Assembly: GCF_003326475.1 (NCBI RefSeq)
Contig: NZ_JPWA01000029.1
Location: 1-60,644, forward strand
Reading direction: 5' to 3'
DNA: 60,644 nucleotides
DNA from: Thalassospira xianhensis MCCC 1A02616
GTDB lineage: Bacteria > Pseudomonadota > Alphaproteobacteria > Rhodospirillales > Thalassospiraceae
Shown: piece after piece, positions 17,686 through 26,215 of the stretch
Position numbering within the stretch: the first letter of the stretch is position 1
How the letters are laid out: each line of letters starts with the position of its first letter
The notes under the pieces: model-generated
Told to the model about the DNA's origin: nothing
Seen by the model: only the letters and a program-made list of their open reading frames with translations
Databases searched by the model: none
Position numbers and translations under genes: made by a program

Positions 17686-18864
17686 ATGACCGCCCAGACC
17701 ATCAGCCGCATCAAGGACCCGGCACTTGCCGCCAATATCACCGATCAAACCCTTGCCTGGCGCGAGGTGATCTGCCCGGTGACCGCCAAATACGGCAATT
17801 ACGTTGCCAAACGCGATCTGCGTGACAAAACCATCGTCAGTTTCCAGCACGTTCTTGAAGACACCATTCCGACCCTTCTGCCGTTTGTCAAAGCAGGTGC
17901 CACGGTCAAGGTCGGTGCGTGCAACCCCGATAGCACCGATGATGTTGCGGCGGCCTATCTGGCGGCGAACGGGGTTGAGGTCCATGCCTTTTCCGGCATG
18001 ACGCCCGATGAATACGCCAAAAGCATCGATATCCTGTCAGACAGCCCGGCCGATATCGTGGCCGACATGGGGGGTGAGCTGATTGAGGCGTTCGTGAAAA
18101 AGGGCCATAAGGTTGATGGTGCACTTGAAGCGACCACGACCGGCGTTCACCGGGTTGAAAAGCTTGATTTCACCTTCCCGGTCTTTAACTGGAACGATAT
18201 CGCGATCAAGGATCGCCTGCATAACCGCCATCACGTGGCACAGGAAATGTGGCCGGTCTTTTCCAATGTGACCGGTCTGGCGCTTTATGGCCGTTCGGTT
18301 CTTGTGATCGGTTTTGGGCCGGTCGGACGCGGCGTTGCCGAACGGGCGCGCAATCTGGGTGCTGTGGTATCGGTCGCCGAACGCGATCCGGTTCGGGCGC
18401 TTGAAGCCCAGCATCATGGTTGCCGGGTTGTGGCGCTTGAAGACGGCCTTCGGGAATGTGCGATTGTTGTTACCGCCACCGGTTTTTCCGGCATTCTTGG
18501 CGCGGATCAGATCAAGCTGGCGCGTCGTGGTGTCATTCTGGTCAATGTCGGGCATTCCAATACCGAAATTGACGTCAAATGGCTTGATACGCAGGAACGC
18601 ACCCGCATGCGCCGCTATATCGAACGTTTCACGCTTGAGAATGGCAAGGAAGTCTACCTTCTGAACCGTGGCAGTCTGCTTAATCTGGCGCCTGGCATGG
18701 GCGGTTCGGGCAAGGACCTGTTTGATCCGTTTTCCGCCATTCTGATCCGCGGGATCGACTGGCTGGCATCGGGTGGGGCATCGTCGTTCAAGCCGGGATT
18801 CTATGATTATCCGGCGGACGTTGAACGTGAAATCGCCGAGGCGGTTTTACGGTCGCATAGCTGA
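17686..18864 (+). CDS. Divergent S-adenosylhomocysteine hydrolase-like protein, altered active site
   Basis: The 392-residue protein has the SAHH fold: a substrate domain with TTTGVHR (150-156) and an NAD domain with GRSVLVIGFGPVGRG (202-216). It is shorter than true SAHH (430-480) and lacks the C-terminal KPDHYRY tail. By eye-alignment to human AHCY, His55, Lys186, Asn181, Asn191 and His301 are kept, but Asp131 becomes Met128, Glu156 Ala149, Asp190 His179, Cys195 Val184, and His353 is replaced in NLAPGMGGSGKD. Ordinary SAH hydrolysis is therefore doubtful; an NAD-dependent reaction on another substrate is possible. No other sulfur-metabolism gene is nearby. Confidence 0.75.
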   Translation: MTAQTISRIKDPALAANITDQTLAWREVICPVTAKYGNYVAKRDLRDKTIVSFQHVLEDTIPTLLPFVKAGATVKVGACNPDSTDDVAAAYLAANGVEVHAFSGMTPDEYAKSIDILSDSPADIVADMGGELIEAFVKKGHKVDGALEATTTGVHRVEKLDFTFPVFNWNDIAIKDRLHNRHHVAQEMWPVFSNVTGLALYGRSVLVIGFGPVGRGVAERARNLGAVVSVAERDPVRALEAQHHGCRVVALEDGLRECAIVVTATGFSGILGADQIKLARRGVILVNVGHSNTEIDVKWLDTQERTRMRRYIERFTLENGKEVYLLNRGSLLNLAPGMGGSGKDLFDPFSAILIRGIDWLASGGASSFKPGFYDYPADVEREIAEAVLRSHS

Positions 18865-18883
18865 CAATCTTGAAAATGCAACA

Positions 18884-18913
18884 GGGCGGGGGATATCGAT
18901 TTCCCGCCTTTCT
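18884..18913 (+). terminator. Probable terminator of the SAHH-like gene
   Basis: GGCGGG (18885-18890) pairs with CCCGCC (18903-18908) across a loop containing ATATCGAT, followed by TTTCTG. The U tract is short, so strength is moderate. Confidence 0.55.
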
Positions 18914-18947
18914 GTATCAGAACCGGTATTTTGATACGGTTTGATAC
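18914..18947. promoter_or_regulatory. Three TGATAC boxes, candidate operator
   Basis: GTATCA (18914-18919) is inverted relative to TTGATAC at 18931-18937 and 18941-18947; the last two are exactly 10 bp apart, one helical turn. They lie 103-136 bp upstream of the ferric-reductase-like gene. No regulator is known for this motif. Confidence 0.35.
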
Positions 18948-19049
18948 AACTTAAGGTGTCATCTGGCATAATATGGTGAAGTTTTTCTGGTTAATTCATC
19001 GCGGTGTCGGGGCGTTCCCGACTGCGGGGTGACATTCGGGACCACGACC

Positions 19050-20393
19050 ATGAAAAACATATCGCTGATTTATGCCGGTTTTCTTTCTGTCGTTACGCTG
19101 CTTTGGCTGGCGGCCAATCCGGGCCTGTTCGAGGTTGCCGAATTCATTCAGCTTCGAAATTTCATGGTCCAGTATTTCGGCACCCTGTCGATTGCTATCA
19201 TGAGCCTGATCATGATCCTGGCGACACGTCCGGTATGGCTTGAAGATTATACCGGCGGCTTGGATAAAACCTATCGGCTACACAAATGGCTTGGCATTAC
19301 GGTTCTGGTGACATCCGTGATCCACTGGCTTTGGTCGAATGGCCCGAAATGGGCATCGGCCCTTGGCCTGATTGAAGGCGGTCGGCGCAGGTCGCATGGG
19401 GATCAGACCGGATTTTCCCAGTTACAGGGCTTCTTTGCCGGTCAGCGCGGCTTTGCCGAGGGGATTGGCGAATGGGCGTTCTATGTTGCCGTGGCCCTGA
19501 TGATCATTGCCCTGATCAAATGGTTTCCCTATCGCTGGTTTGCCAAAACACACACCTTCATCGCCGGGGCGTATCTGGTGCTGGTGGTGCATGCGATGTT
19601 CCTGTTTGAATTTGGCAACTGGATCAGCCCGATTGGCATTGTGACGGCTGTGCTTCTGGTTGCGGGCACGATATCGGCATGTCTTGTCCTTGCCGGGCGG
19701 GTGGGCCGTAACCGGCAGGTCGCCGGAAAGATCGTCAATCTGGTGCGTCTGCCTGATATCGATACCATGCAGATCACCATCATGCCCGAGGCGGGCTGGC
19801 AGGGGCACAAGGCCGGTCAGTTTGTCTGCATCGCGTTTGGGGATGGTGAACGCCCGCATCCCTTTACGATTTCGTCGCACTGGAACCCGGAATTCCCGCA
19901 GATCACCCTGCTGGTGAAGGCGCTGGGCGATTATACGCAAACACTGCCGGATAATTTGCGCGTCGGGGGTGACGTCCGGCTTGAAGGGCCCTATGGCCGG
20001 TTCACCTTCGAGCAGGGAAATGATCGTCAGGTCTGGATTGCCGGTGGTATCGGTTTGACCCCGTTCCTTGCAAAACTTGAAGAGCTCGCGCTGAAACCGG
20101 CTGCGGGCGAACAGAAGATCGATTTCTATCAGGTCGCCCCGAGCGAGGATGCGACCCTGATGGACCGCATCCGGCAACTGGCGGACAAAGCCGGGGTTGT
20201 CCTGCATGTCTGGCGCGACGATGTGGATGGCCTTTTGAAAGCGGACCGGGTTCGAGCCGATATTCCCGACTGGCATGCCGCCAGTTTCTGGTTCTGCGGG
20301 CCGCAGCCGTTTGCGGCAGCCCTGAAACGCGATCTGGTCCGTCAGGGGTTGCCTGCCAAATCATTCCACACTGAACTGTTCGAGTTTAGATAA
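19050..20393 (+). CDS. Ferric-reductase-like transmembrane flavocytochrome
   Basis: A 447-residue protein of the ferric reductase/NADPH oxidase superfamily. The N-terminal membrane half has about six helices with two pairs of heme-ligand histidines: one pair in RLHKWLGITVLVTSVIHW and one in KTHTFIAGAYLVLVVHAM. The C-terminal half has an FAD-binding domain (HPFTISS) and an NAD(P)-binding domain (GGIGLTPFLAKL, FWFCGPQPF). It would move electrons from NAD(P)H across the membrane, to ferric chelates, oxygen or another acceptor. I chose ATG 19050 over a GTG at 19029. Three TGATAC boxes lie upstream. Confidence 0.88.
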   Translation: MKNISLIYAGFLSVVTLLWLAANPGLFEVAEFIQLRNFMVQYFGTLSIAIMSLIMILATRPVWLEDYTGGLDKTYRLHKWLGITVLVTSVIHWLWSNGPKWASALGLIEGGRRRSHGDQTGFSQLQGFFAGQRGFAEGIGEWAFYVAVALMIIALIKWFPYRWFAKTHTFIAGAYLVLVVHAMFLFEFGNWISPIGIVTAVLLVAGTISACLVLAGRVGRNRQVAGKIVNLVRLPDIDTMQITIMPEAGWQGHKAGQFVCIAFGDGERPHPFTISSHWNPEFPQITLLVKALGDYTQTLPDNLRVGGDVRLEGPYGRFTFEQGNDRQVWIAGGIGLTPFLAKLEELALKPAAGEQKIDFYQVAPSEDATLMDRIRQLADKAGVVLHVWRDDVDGLLKADRVRADIPDWHAASFWFCGPQPFAAALKRDLVRQGLPAKSFHTELFEFR

Positions 20394-20405
20394 GCCAGAA
20401 TGCGA

Positions 20406-20437
20406 AAGGGGCAGGCCTTGCGACCTGCCCCTTTTTT
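20406..20437 (+). terminator. Strong intrinsic terminator after the ferric reductase gene
   Basis: AAGGGGCAGG (20406-20415) pairs with CCTGCCCCTT (20424-20433) and runs into six T. It lies 13 bp past the stop and also separates the convergent chemoreceptor gene. Confidence 0.9.
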
Positions 20438-20468
20438 CAATCTGCGATCTGTCTGGCTGCCTATTTGA

Positions 20469-22568
20469 TCAGGCGCGATATCCGATGCGCAGATTGCCCC
20501 ATTGTTCGCCATTCACGACAATCGGGATGTCGCATTCCTTCATGAACACGACTTCCGATCCCATGTCGCGGAAGTAGGTCTGCAACAGTTTGGGTTTGGT
20601 GTTGCGCGCCGCCATCAGGCCGGCCCGATCGTCAAAGATACGGCGGTTGCGGCAATTGCCCATGTTCCATGCCGGTTCACCGGGGCGCTGTGGCTGGCTG
20701 TAGACCTTGTTGTGGGTCGGCAGGAAGCCGTTGATATCCACCCCGGCGGCAAACACGATATGTTTGTCCTTTTGCAGGATTTCTTCCTGTAACGGGGTGA
20801 AATGCCGGTCGGTGTAGGGGATATAGGGCGTCATGAACTGTATCGGATCAGAGCCCTCGATCGGTTCATAGCGGGGACGGAACAGATCTTCTTTCCTGAT
20901 CTCGCCATTGCGGATGCCGTTTTCGAGTGTCTTTGCCAGTTGGGCCGCCAGGGGGGCGCCCAGTTCGGCGATCTTGTTGTCGTGATCGCGGGTTTTTTGC
21001 AAAAGCCCCATGATCGTGCGGTTGGCTTCTTCGTCCAGTTCGGTGAACTGGACATGCGATCCCAGACCTGAAACCGCTTTCAGGATGCCATGCAAACGCG
21101 TGCTGCCATCGAGCAGGATCGAAACCGGTTTGCCATTGTCCTGATCGGTGGCCTTGATGCGGGCCAGAAGACCGGCAACCGACATATCGGCGGTAACGCC
21201 CTTGCGTTTGTCGCCATTGCCGAAATCCATTTCGATATCAACGGCAATCGGGACGCGTTCCTGATTGCGGCGGTTGCCGGAGTCCGCCGAACGCAGGACA
21301 ACGCGGAACCGGTTTTCCATTTCGTTGATATCCTTGCGGATATTCGATGCCAGAATGCGCAGGTTTTCCGATGTCTTGCTGGCGTTGTGCGATCTTTCGC
21401 TGGCCAGTGCGATGTCGCTGGAAATGCCCTGCATATGGGTGGAAACTTCCTGCGCGCTGGTTGAAATCTCGCTGATGGCGGCGGTTTGCTGTTGGACGGA
21501 TGAGGCGATATCAGATGACAACTGGCTGACTTCGTCAATCGCGCCACCAATGCCTTCAATCGCGCCGACCGCCTCGGATGTGGCATCCTGAATGGCGGTG
21601 ATCTGGGCGTTGATATCGGAAATGGCCTTTTCGGTTTGCGATGCGAGGTTCTTGACCTCGTTTGCCACAACCGCAAAGCCCTTGCCAGCATCGCCTGCGC
21701 GGGCGGCCTCGATGGTCGCGTTAAGGGCGAGCATCTTGGTCTGATCGGAAATGCGTTTGACGATATCGACAACCTTGCCGATCTCGCTTGCGGTGTCTGA
21801 CAGGCTGTTCATCGTGACAGATGTTTCCTGCGCACGGGTCACGGCCTGACTGGCGATATCGTTGGTTTTGTGGATGCGATCGGCGATTTCCTCGCTCGAT
21901 GCCTGCAATTCCTCGGTCGCGGAGGCAACGGTGGATACATTGTTGCTGGCAATGGCGGTGGTTGACGTGATCCGTTCGACCAGTTCCGACAGGTCATGGG
22001 CATCGGATGCCATGGTTTGGGCGACGTCATTGGTGCGACCGGCCTGAAACCCGACTTCGGCGATCATGTTATCGGTTTCGCGTTCGATGATTTCCGACAT
22101 CGACTGGATTTCCGATGCGGATCGTTCCTGTGCCGACCGGCGTTCGGCCTTGGCCATCAGGCAGGCCATATCCCCCATCAGCACCGAACGGCAGGCGTCC
22201 AGCACGCCGGGATCACGTCGCCCGCGTCCCTCGGACGCCGCCAGTCGGGCGAAATTTTCGACCGTGTTGTGGTAGGCCTGAACGATGCGGCTTGCCGGGG
22301 TGCCGGTAATGGCATCGGCCAGAATGTGATCGGCAAAGCAGGCGTCAAAATCCGATCCGCTGGTGGCGGCCATCAATGTGCGCAGGCGCTTTGCCAGTGC
22401 GCTGACATGGGCTTTCGGGTCGTGCGGATCGCTGCTGCTTTGGCCAGCGCCAAACAGCTCTGCCAGAAGGCTTTCGGCGAGCTTGTCGGCATGTTTGTCA
22501 AAGACCTCGCGCGCAGCATGTGCACGCGTGAAAATTGTATTTTCCGGTGATGCAGACGCGTGATTCAT
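20469..22568 (-). CDS. Soluble methyl-accepting chemotaxis protein with PilZ domain and C-terminal sensor
   Basis: A 699-residue receptor without transmembrane segments. The helical N-terminus (about 10-145) may be a degenerate protoglobin-like domain; I see no clear proximal histidine. The coiled-coil signalling domain (about 150-420) carries the conserved hairpin tip (270-315, [13 protein letters not shown] ... VANEVKNLA). A PilZ-like segment follows (about 430-520) with RNQER and DMSVAG, the c-di-GMP motifs RxxxR and DxSxxG. The C-terminal part (about 535-699), with [15 protein letters not shown] and [11 protein letters not shown], resembles C-terminal sensor domains of alphaproteobacterial soluble receptors. 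Predicted role: cytosolic sensing linked to c-di-GMP and CheA. Confidence 0.88.
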   Translation of the reverse strand: MNHASASPENTIFTRAHAAREVFDKHADKLAESLLAELFGAGQSSSDPHDPKAHVSALAKRLRTLMAATSGSDFDACFADHILADAITGTPASRIVQAYHNTVENFARLAASEGRGRRDPGVLDACRSVLMGDMACLMAKAERRSAQERSASEIQSMSEIIERETDNMIAEVGFQAGRTNDVAQTMASDAHDLSELVERITSTTAIASNNVSTVASATEELQASSEEIADRIHKTNDIASQAVTRAQETSVTMNSLSDTASEIGKVVDIVKRISDQTKMLALNATIEAARAGDAGKGFAVVANEVKNLASQTEKAISDINAQITAIQDATSEAVGAIEGIGGAIDEVSQLSSDIASSVQQQTAAISEISTSAQEVSTHMQGISSDIALASERSHNASKTSENLRILASNIRKDINEMENRFRVVLRSADSGNRRNQERVPIAVDIEMDFGNGDKRKGVTADMSVAGLLARIKATDQDNGKPVSILLDGSTRLHGILKAVSGLGSHVQFTELDEEANRTIMGLLQKTRDHDNKIAELGAPLAAQLAKTLENGIRNGEIRKEDLFRPRYEPIEGSDPIQFMTPYIPYTDRHFTPLQEEILQKDKHIVFAAGVDINGFLPTHNKVYSQPQRPGEPAWNMGNCRNRRIFDDRAGLMAARNTKPKLLQTYFRDMGSEVVFMKECDIPIVVNGEQWGNLRIGYRA

Positions 22569-22710
22569 AAAAACGTCTCTCCCTATTTCCCCTTCGGCAC
22601 ATCAGGCCGCACAGGCTTCGATTTTTCGATTTTTTACCTGTTGATTAAAGTGATGTTACCACCGCAGGGTAGGTATACAGATATCATACTTTAGGTTGAT
22701 ATAAGAAAGA

Positions 22711-22732
22711 GGCCCGTCAAGGGTGACGGGCC
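22711..22732 (-). terminator. Intrinsic terminator downstream of mcd
   Basis: GGCCCGTCA-AGGG-TGACGGGCC is a perfect 9-bp stem followed on the minus strand by TCTTTCTTAT. It lies 81 bp beyond the mcd stop. Confidence 0.75.
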
Positions 22733-22812
22733 AAGTTTGCCCAGGTTTCTCACCGGGGCCACGGTTCGCTGGAACAGGAACTAAAAGAGGCTTCTGGGGG
22801 AGACTGCCCCAT

Positions 22813-24480
22813 CTATCGGCCCAAAAGACCGCGGGTCACGACCTGCGCCTGAATTTCGGCCGCTCCTTCGAAAATATTCAGGATGCGGGCATCGCACAGA
22901 ACCCGGCTGATCTGATATTCAAGCGCGTAGCCATTACCGCCATGGATCTGAAGCGCGTTATCGGCGTTCGACCACGCAACGCGTGCGCCCAGAAGTTTTG
23001 CCATGCCGGCCTCGATATCGCAGCGGATATCCTGATCTTTTTCGATGGCGGAAAAATAGGTGAGCTGACGGGCGATCATGGTTTCAACCACCATCCAGGC
23101 GATTTTGCCGTAAACCCGCGGGAAGCTGTAAAGCGGATTGGAAAACTGGATGCGGTCCTGTGCGTAACGCATGCCGATTTCAAGCGCGTTCTGCGCGACA
23201 CCAACGGCACGGGCGGCGGTCTGGATGCGGGCGGATTCAAAGGTCGCCATCAGTTGCTTGAAGCCCTGGCCCTCGTCCCCGCCCAGAAGGTTCTCGGCGG
23301 GGACTTCGAAGCCGTCAAAGGACAGTTCGTATTCCTTCATGCCGCGATAGCCAAGCACCTCGATCTCGCCGCCGCTCATACCCTTGGCCGGGAACGGATC
23401 GGTATCCGTGCCGCGCGGCTTTTCGGCAAGCAGCATGGATAACCCGCGATACCCGGTTTCATCGGGGTTGGTGCGCGCTAGAAGGGTCATCAGGTCGGAC
23501 CGGGCGGCATGGGTGATCCATGTCTTGTTGCCGGTGACCTTATAGGTATCGCCATCCTTGATCGCGCGCGTGCGCAGATGTGCCAGATCCGATCCGTTAT
23601 TGGGTTCGGTAAAGACCGCGGTTGGCAGGATTTCACCCGATGCCAGTTTCGGCAGGTAATGTTCTTTCTGCGCGTCGGTGCCGCCAAGGCGGATCAGTTC
23701 GGCGGCAATTTCCGACCGTGTGCCAAGCGAGCCGACCCCGATATAGCCACGCGAGAGTTCTTCTGTCACGACGCACATCGCGGTTTTGCCCATGCCAAGC
23801 CCGCCGAATTCTTCGGGGATGGTCAGACCGAAAACGCCCAGTTCGGACATTTCGTTGATAATTTCAATCGGGATCAGTTCATCGCGTTCGTGCCAGCCAT
23901 GGGCATGCGGGCTGACTTTTTCGTCAACAAATCGCCGGAACTGATCGCGCACCATATCAAGGGTTTCGTCTTCAAGCCCGGTTTCGCCAAAGCGGCCGGT
24001 ATCAAGGCTGTCCTTGATCTGATCGGCAATGGCGCGCCGGGTGGCGTCACTGTTGCCCATGCCGGTCAGGGTCGCAACCGCGCGGCTATCGCCAAGGGCA
24101 GCAATCACATCGCCCGGAACGCCAAGGGTTGAAAGGCGGATGAATTCGCCCTGCGACATCGCAATGCCGCCCTGAATCTGTGCCAGATATTCGCCAAAGG
24201 CCGCCTGAAGGATCAATTGTTCAAGCGTTCCGAACTTTCCCTGTGTCGTAAGCCGATCAGCCCATGCCTTCATCTGCTTTAGGGCGGTGACATAGGTTGA
24301 AAACCATGCAAAGCCGTGGGCGGCATACTGGTTTTCATCCAGTGCGCTCGCATCGATTTTGCCATCCACCGTCACGATTTCGCGCATTGCGGTTTCGGCG
24401 GCCTGATGCACCGGGGCAAGGGCCGCCAGCGCATCATCACAAAGCCGGGTCAGTTCAGGCAGCAGGGCTTTATCGCTCAT
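22813..24480 (-). CDS. mcd: (2S)-methylsuccinyl-CoA dehydrogenase
   Basis: A flavin acyl-CoA dehydrogenase oxidising methylsuccinyl-CoA to mesaconyl-CoA in the ethylmalonyl-CoA pathway; electrons go to ETF. At 555 residues it is about 150 longer than ordinary acyl-CoA dehydrogenases; the N-terminal extension (1-155) is characteristic of Mcd. The rest has the family FAD and substrate motifs (TAVFTEPNNGSDLAHLRTRA, DNALQIHGGNGY). Assignment to Mcd rests on the extension plus the adjacent ccr and facing ecm genes. It follows ccr by 153 bp on the same strand. Confidence 0.9.
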   Translation of the reverse strand: MSDKALLPELTRLCDDALAALAPVHQAAETAMREIVTVDGKIDASALDENQYAAHGFAWFSTYVTALKQMKAWADRLTTQGKFGTLEQLILQAAFGEYLAQIQGGIAMSQGEFIRLSTLGVPGDVIAALGDSRAVATLTGMGNSDATRRAIADQIKDSLDTGRFGETGLEDETLDMVRDQFRRFVDEKVSPHAHGWHERDELIPIEIINEMSELGVFGLTIPEEFGGLGMGKTAMCVVTEELSRGYIGVGSLGTRSEIAAELIRLGGTDAQKEHYLPKLASGEILPTAVFTEPNNGSDLAHLRTRAIKDGDTYKVTGNKTWITHAARSDLMTLLARTNPDETGYRGLSMLLAEKPRGTDTDPFPAKGMSGGEIEVLGYRGMKEYELSFDGFEVPAENLLGGDEGQGFKQLMATFESARIQTAARAVGVAQNALEIGMRYAQDRIQFSNPLYSFPRVYGKIAWMVVETMIARQLTYFSAIEKDQDIRCDIEAGMAKLLGARVAWSNADNALQIHGGNGYALEYQISRVLCDARILNIFEGAAEIQAQVVTRGLLGR

Positions 24481-24633
24481 CGGTCTGGTCCTCGGGTTCG
24501 GTCCATTTGGTGCATGAAGCAGACTATCATCTTGTCCTGCCGGTTCGACAGGAATTGAAAAGTGGCAGCCCCGATGCGGATCGGGCGAGAACGCATCAGG
24601 GCCACCAACGGTCAGCCGACGCTTTATGTGGGC

Positions 24634-25914
24634 TTAGGCGTCGACTGCTTCTTCAAGGGTGCGCATGCCCGGGCGTTTGGCCTGGACAAGAACGGCCATG
24701 TTTCCGGGTTTGTGTTCGTTGCGCATCATCTTCATATGTGCGCGCGGAATATCGTCCCAGCCAAAGACTTCGGACATGCTGGGATCGATGCGGCGTTCAA
24801 TTACCAGCTTGTTGGCCTGGGCGGCCTGTTTCAGGTTGGCAAAGTGGCTGCCCTGAATGCGTTTCTGGCGCATCCAGACAAAGCGCGCATCAAAGGTCAG
24901 GTTAAAGCCCGTCGTCCCGGCACAGAACACGACCATCCCGCCGCGTTTGACCACGTTGCACGATACGGGGAAGGTCTGTTCGCCCGGATGTTCAAAGACG
25001 ATATCGACGTCATTGCCCTTGCCGGTGATGTCCCAGATCGCCTTGCCGAATTTGCGGACTTCTTTCATATAGTCGCCAAATTCCGGACCATTCACGGTTG
25101 GCAACTGGCCCCAGCAATTGAAATCCTTGCGATTGATCACGGCCTTGGCCCCAAGGCCCAGCACGAAATCGCGTTTGCTTTCATCGGAAATCACGCCAAT
25201 CGCATTGGCACCCGCCGTGGTGATCAACTGGATCGCCATCGATCCAAGGCCGCCCGAGGCCCCCCACACCAGAACATTATGTCCGGGGCGCAGGATATGC
25301 GGGCGATGGCCAAACAGCATGCGGTATGCGGTGGCAAGGGTCAGCGTGTAACACGCACTTTCTTCCCATGTCAGGTGTTTGGGGCGCGGCATAAGCTGCT
25401 GCGCCTGTACGCAGGTGAATTGGGCGAATGATCCGTCCGGTGTCTCGTAACCCCAGATGCGCTGGGTGGGGGACAGCATCGGGTCACCGCCGTTGCATTC
25501 CTCGTCATCGCCGTCATCCTGATTGCAGTGAATGACGACTTCATCGCCGACTTTCCAGCGCGTGACCTTTGACCCGACCGCCCAGACAATGCCCGACGCA
25601 TCCGATCCTGCGATATGATAGGGCAGGTCATGCACGTCAAAGACCGAGATCGGCTTGCCGAGTGACGCCCACACACCGTTGTAGTTCACGCCGGCCGCCA
25701 TCACGAGAACGAGGACCTCGTGACTGTCGGGCTGAATGACTGGCAGGACTTCGCATTGCATAGCGGTATCAGGTTCCCCGTGACGTTCGCGGCGAATGGC
25801 CCAGCCATACATATTCTTTGGCACATGACCCAGCGGCGGGATTTCACCGATTTCATACAGGTCTTTTTCTTCATGACCACCACGGAACGGCAGAACTTCA
25901 GCAGTCGTATTCAT
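24634..25914 (-). CDS. ccr: Crotonyl-CoA carboxylase/reductase
   Basis: The key enzyme of the ethylmalonyl-CoA pathway: it reduces crotonyl-CoA with NADPH and adds CO2 to give ethylmalonyl-CoA. The 426-residue medium-chain dehydrogenase/reductase has the nucleotide motif VWGASGGLGSMAIQL and Ccr-typical stretches such as HCNQDDGDDEECNGGDPMLSP, written here in part: HCNQDDGDDE, and FNCWGQLPTVN. I chose ATG 25914 because AAGGAG lies 8 nt upstream; the GTG at 25923 would abut that site. It faces ecm across a 301-bp regulatory gap. Confidence 0.95.
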   Translation of the reverse strand: MNTTAEVLPFRGGHEEKDLYEIGEIPPLGHVPKNMYGWAIRRERHGEPDTAMQCEVLPVIQPDSHEVLVLVMAAGVNYNGVWASLGKPISVFDVHDLPYHIAGSDASGIVWAVGSKVTRWKVGDEVVIHCNQDDGDDEECNGGDPMLSPTQRIWGYETPDGSFAQFTCVQAQQLMPRPKHLTWEESACYTLTLATAYRMLFGHRPHILRPGHNVLVWGASGGLGSMAIQLITTAGANAIGVISDESKRDFVLGLGAKAVINRKDFNCWGQLPTVNGPEFGDYMKEVRKFGKAIWDITGKGNDVDIVFEHPGEQTFPVSCNVVKRGGMVVFCAGTTGFNLTFDARFVWMRQKRIQGSHFANLKQAAQANKLVIERRIDPSMSEVFGWDDIPRAHMKMMRNEHKPGNMAVLVQAKRPGMRTLEEAVDA

Positions 25915-26215
25915 GGCCTTCACTCCTTGTTCGGGTCGATCCGAATCGCGCTGTAAAAGGATGGTAATAAAATTATCCTGTGTTGCGCTGCGGTCGACGA
26001 ATCCTCCAAGCCACGGATTTTGTGATATTTTCCCTGAAATGCACCGGTTTCCCTTGGTTTCTGGATGGGGTTCCCGAATGCTTTCTTAGTTTTCGCTTTT
26101 ATCGCGTTGCACAAATTGTTATATAATTATCCAACTGATGTCTAGTGGGTAATTTAATAACGTTTTCTTGTAATAAACAAAAAGCTTTTGGGTAATAAAG
26201 ATACGCGAGGTCGGC
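25915..26215. promoter_or_regulatory. Divergent ccr/ecm control region with repeated GGRTAAT-like sites
   Basis: This AT-rich gap must carry the promoters of both ccr and ecm. Five half-sites resemble GG(A/G)TAAT: TGGTAAT (25962), inverted ATTATCC (25972 and 26126), GGGTAAT (26147 and 26190). The first two form TGGTAAT-AAA-ATTATCC, an imperfect palindrome. A TATAAT lies at 26122-26127 on the plus strand with only a weak -35 partner. The binding protein is unknown. Confidence 0.45.

Noticed and set aside
26101..26132. TTGCAC plus TATAAT as a sigma70 promoter for ecm
   Set aside because: The spacer is only about 9 nt; no acceptable -35 lies 16-18 nt from TATAAT.
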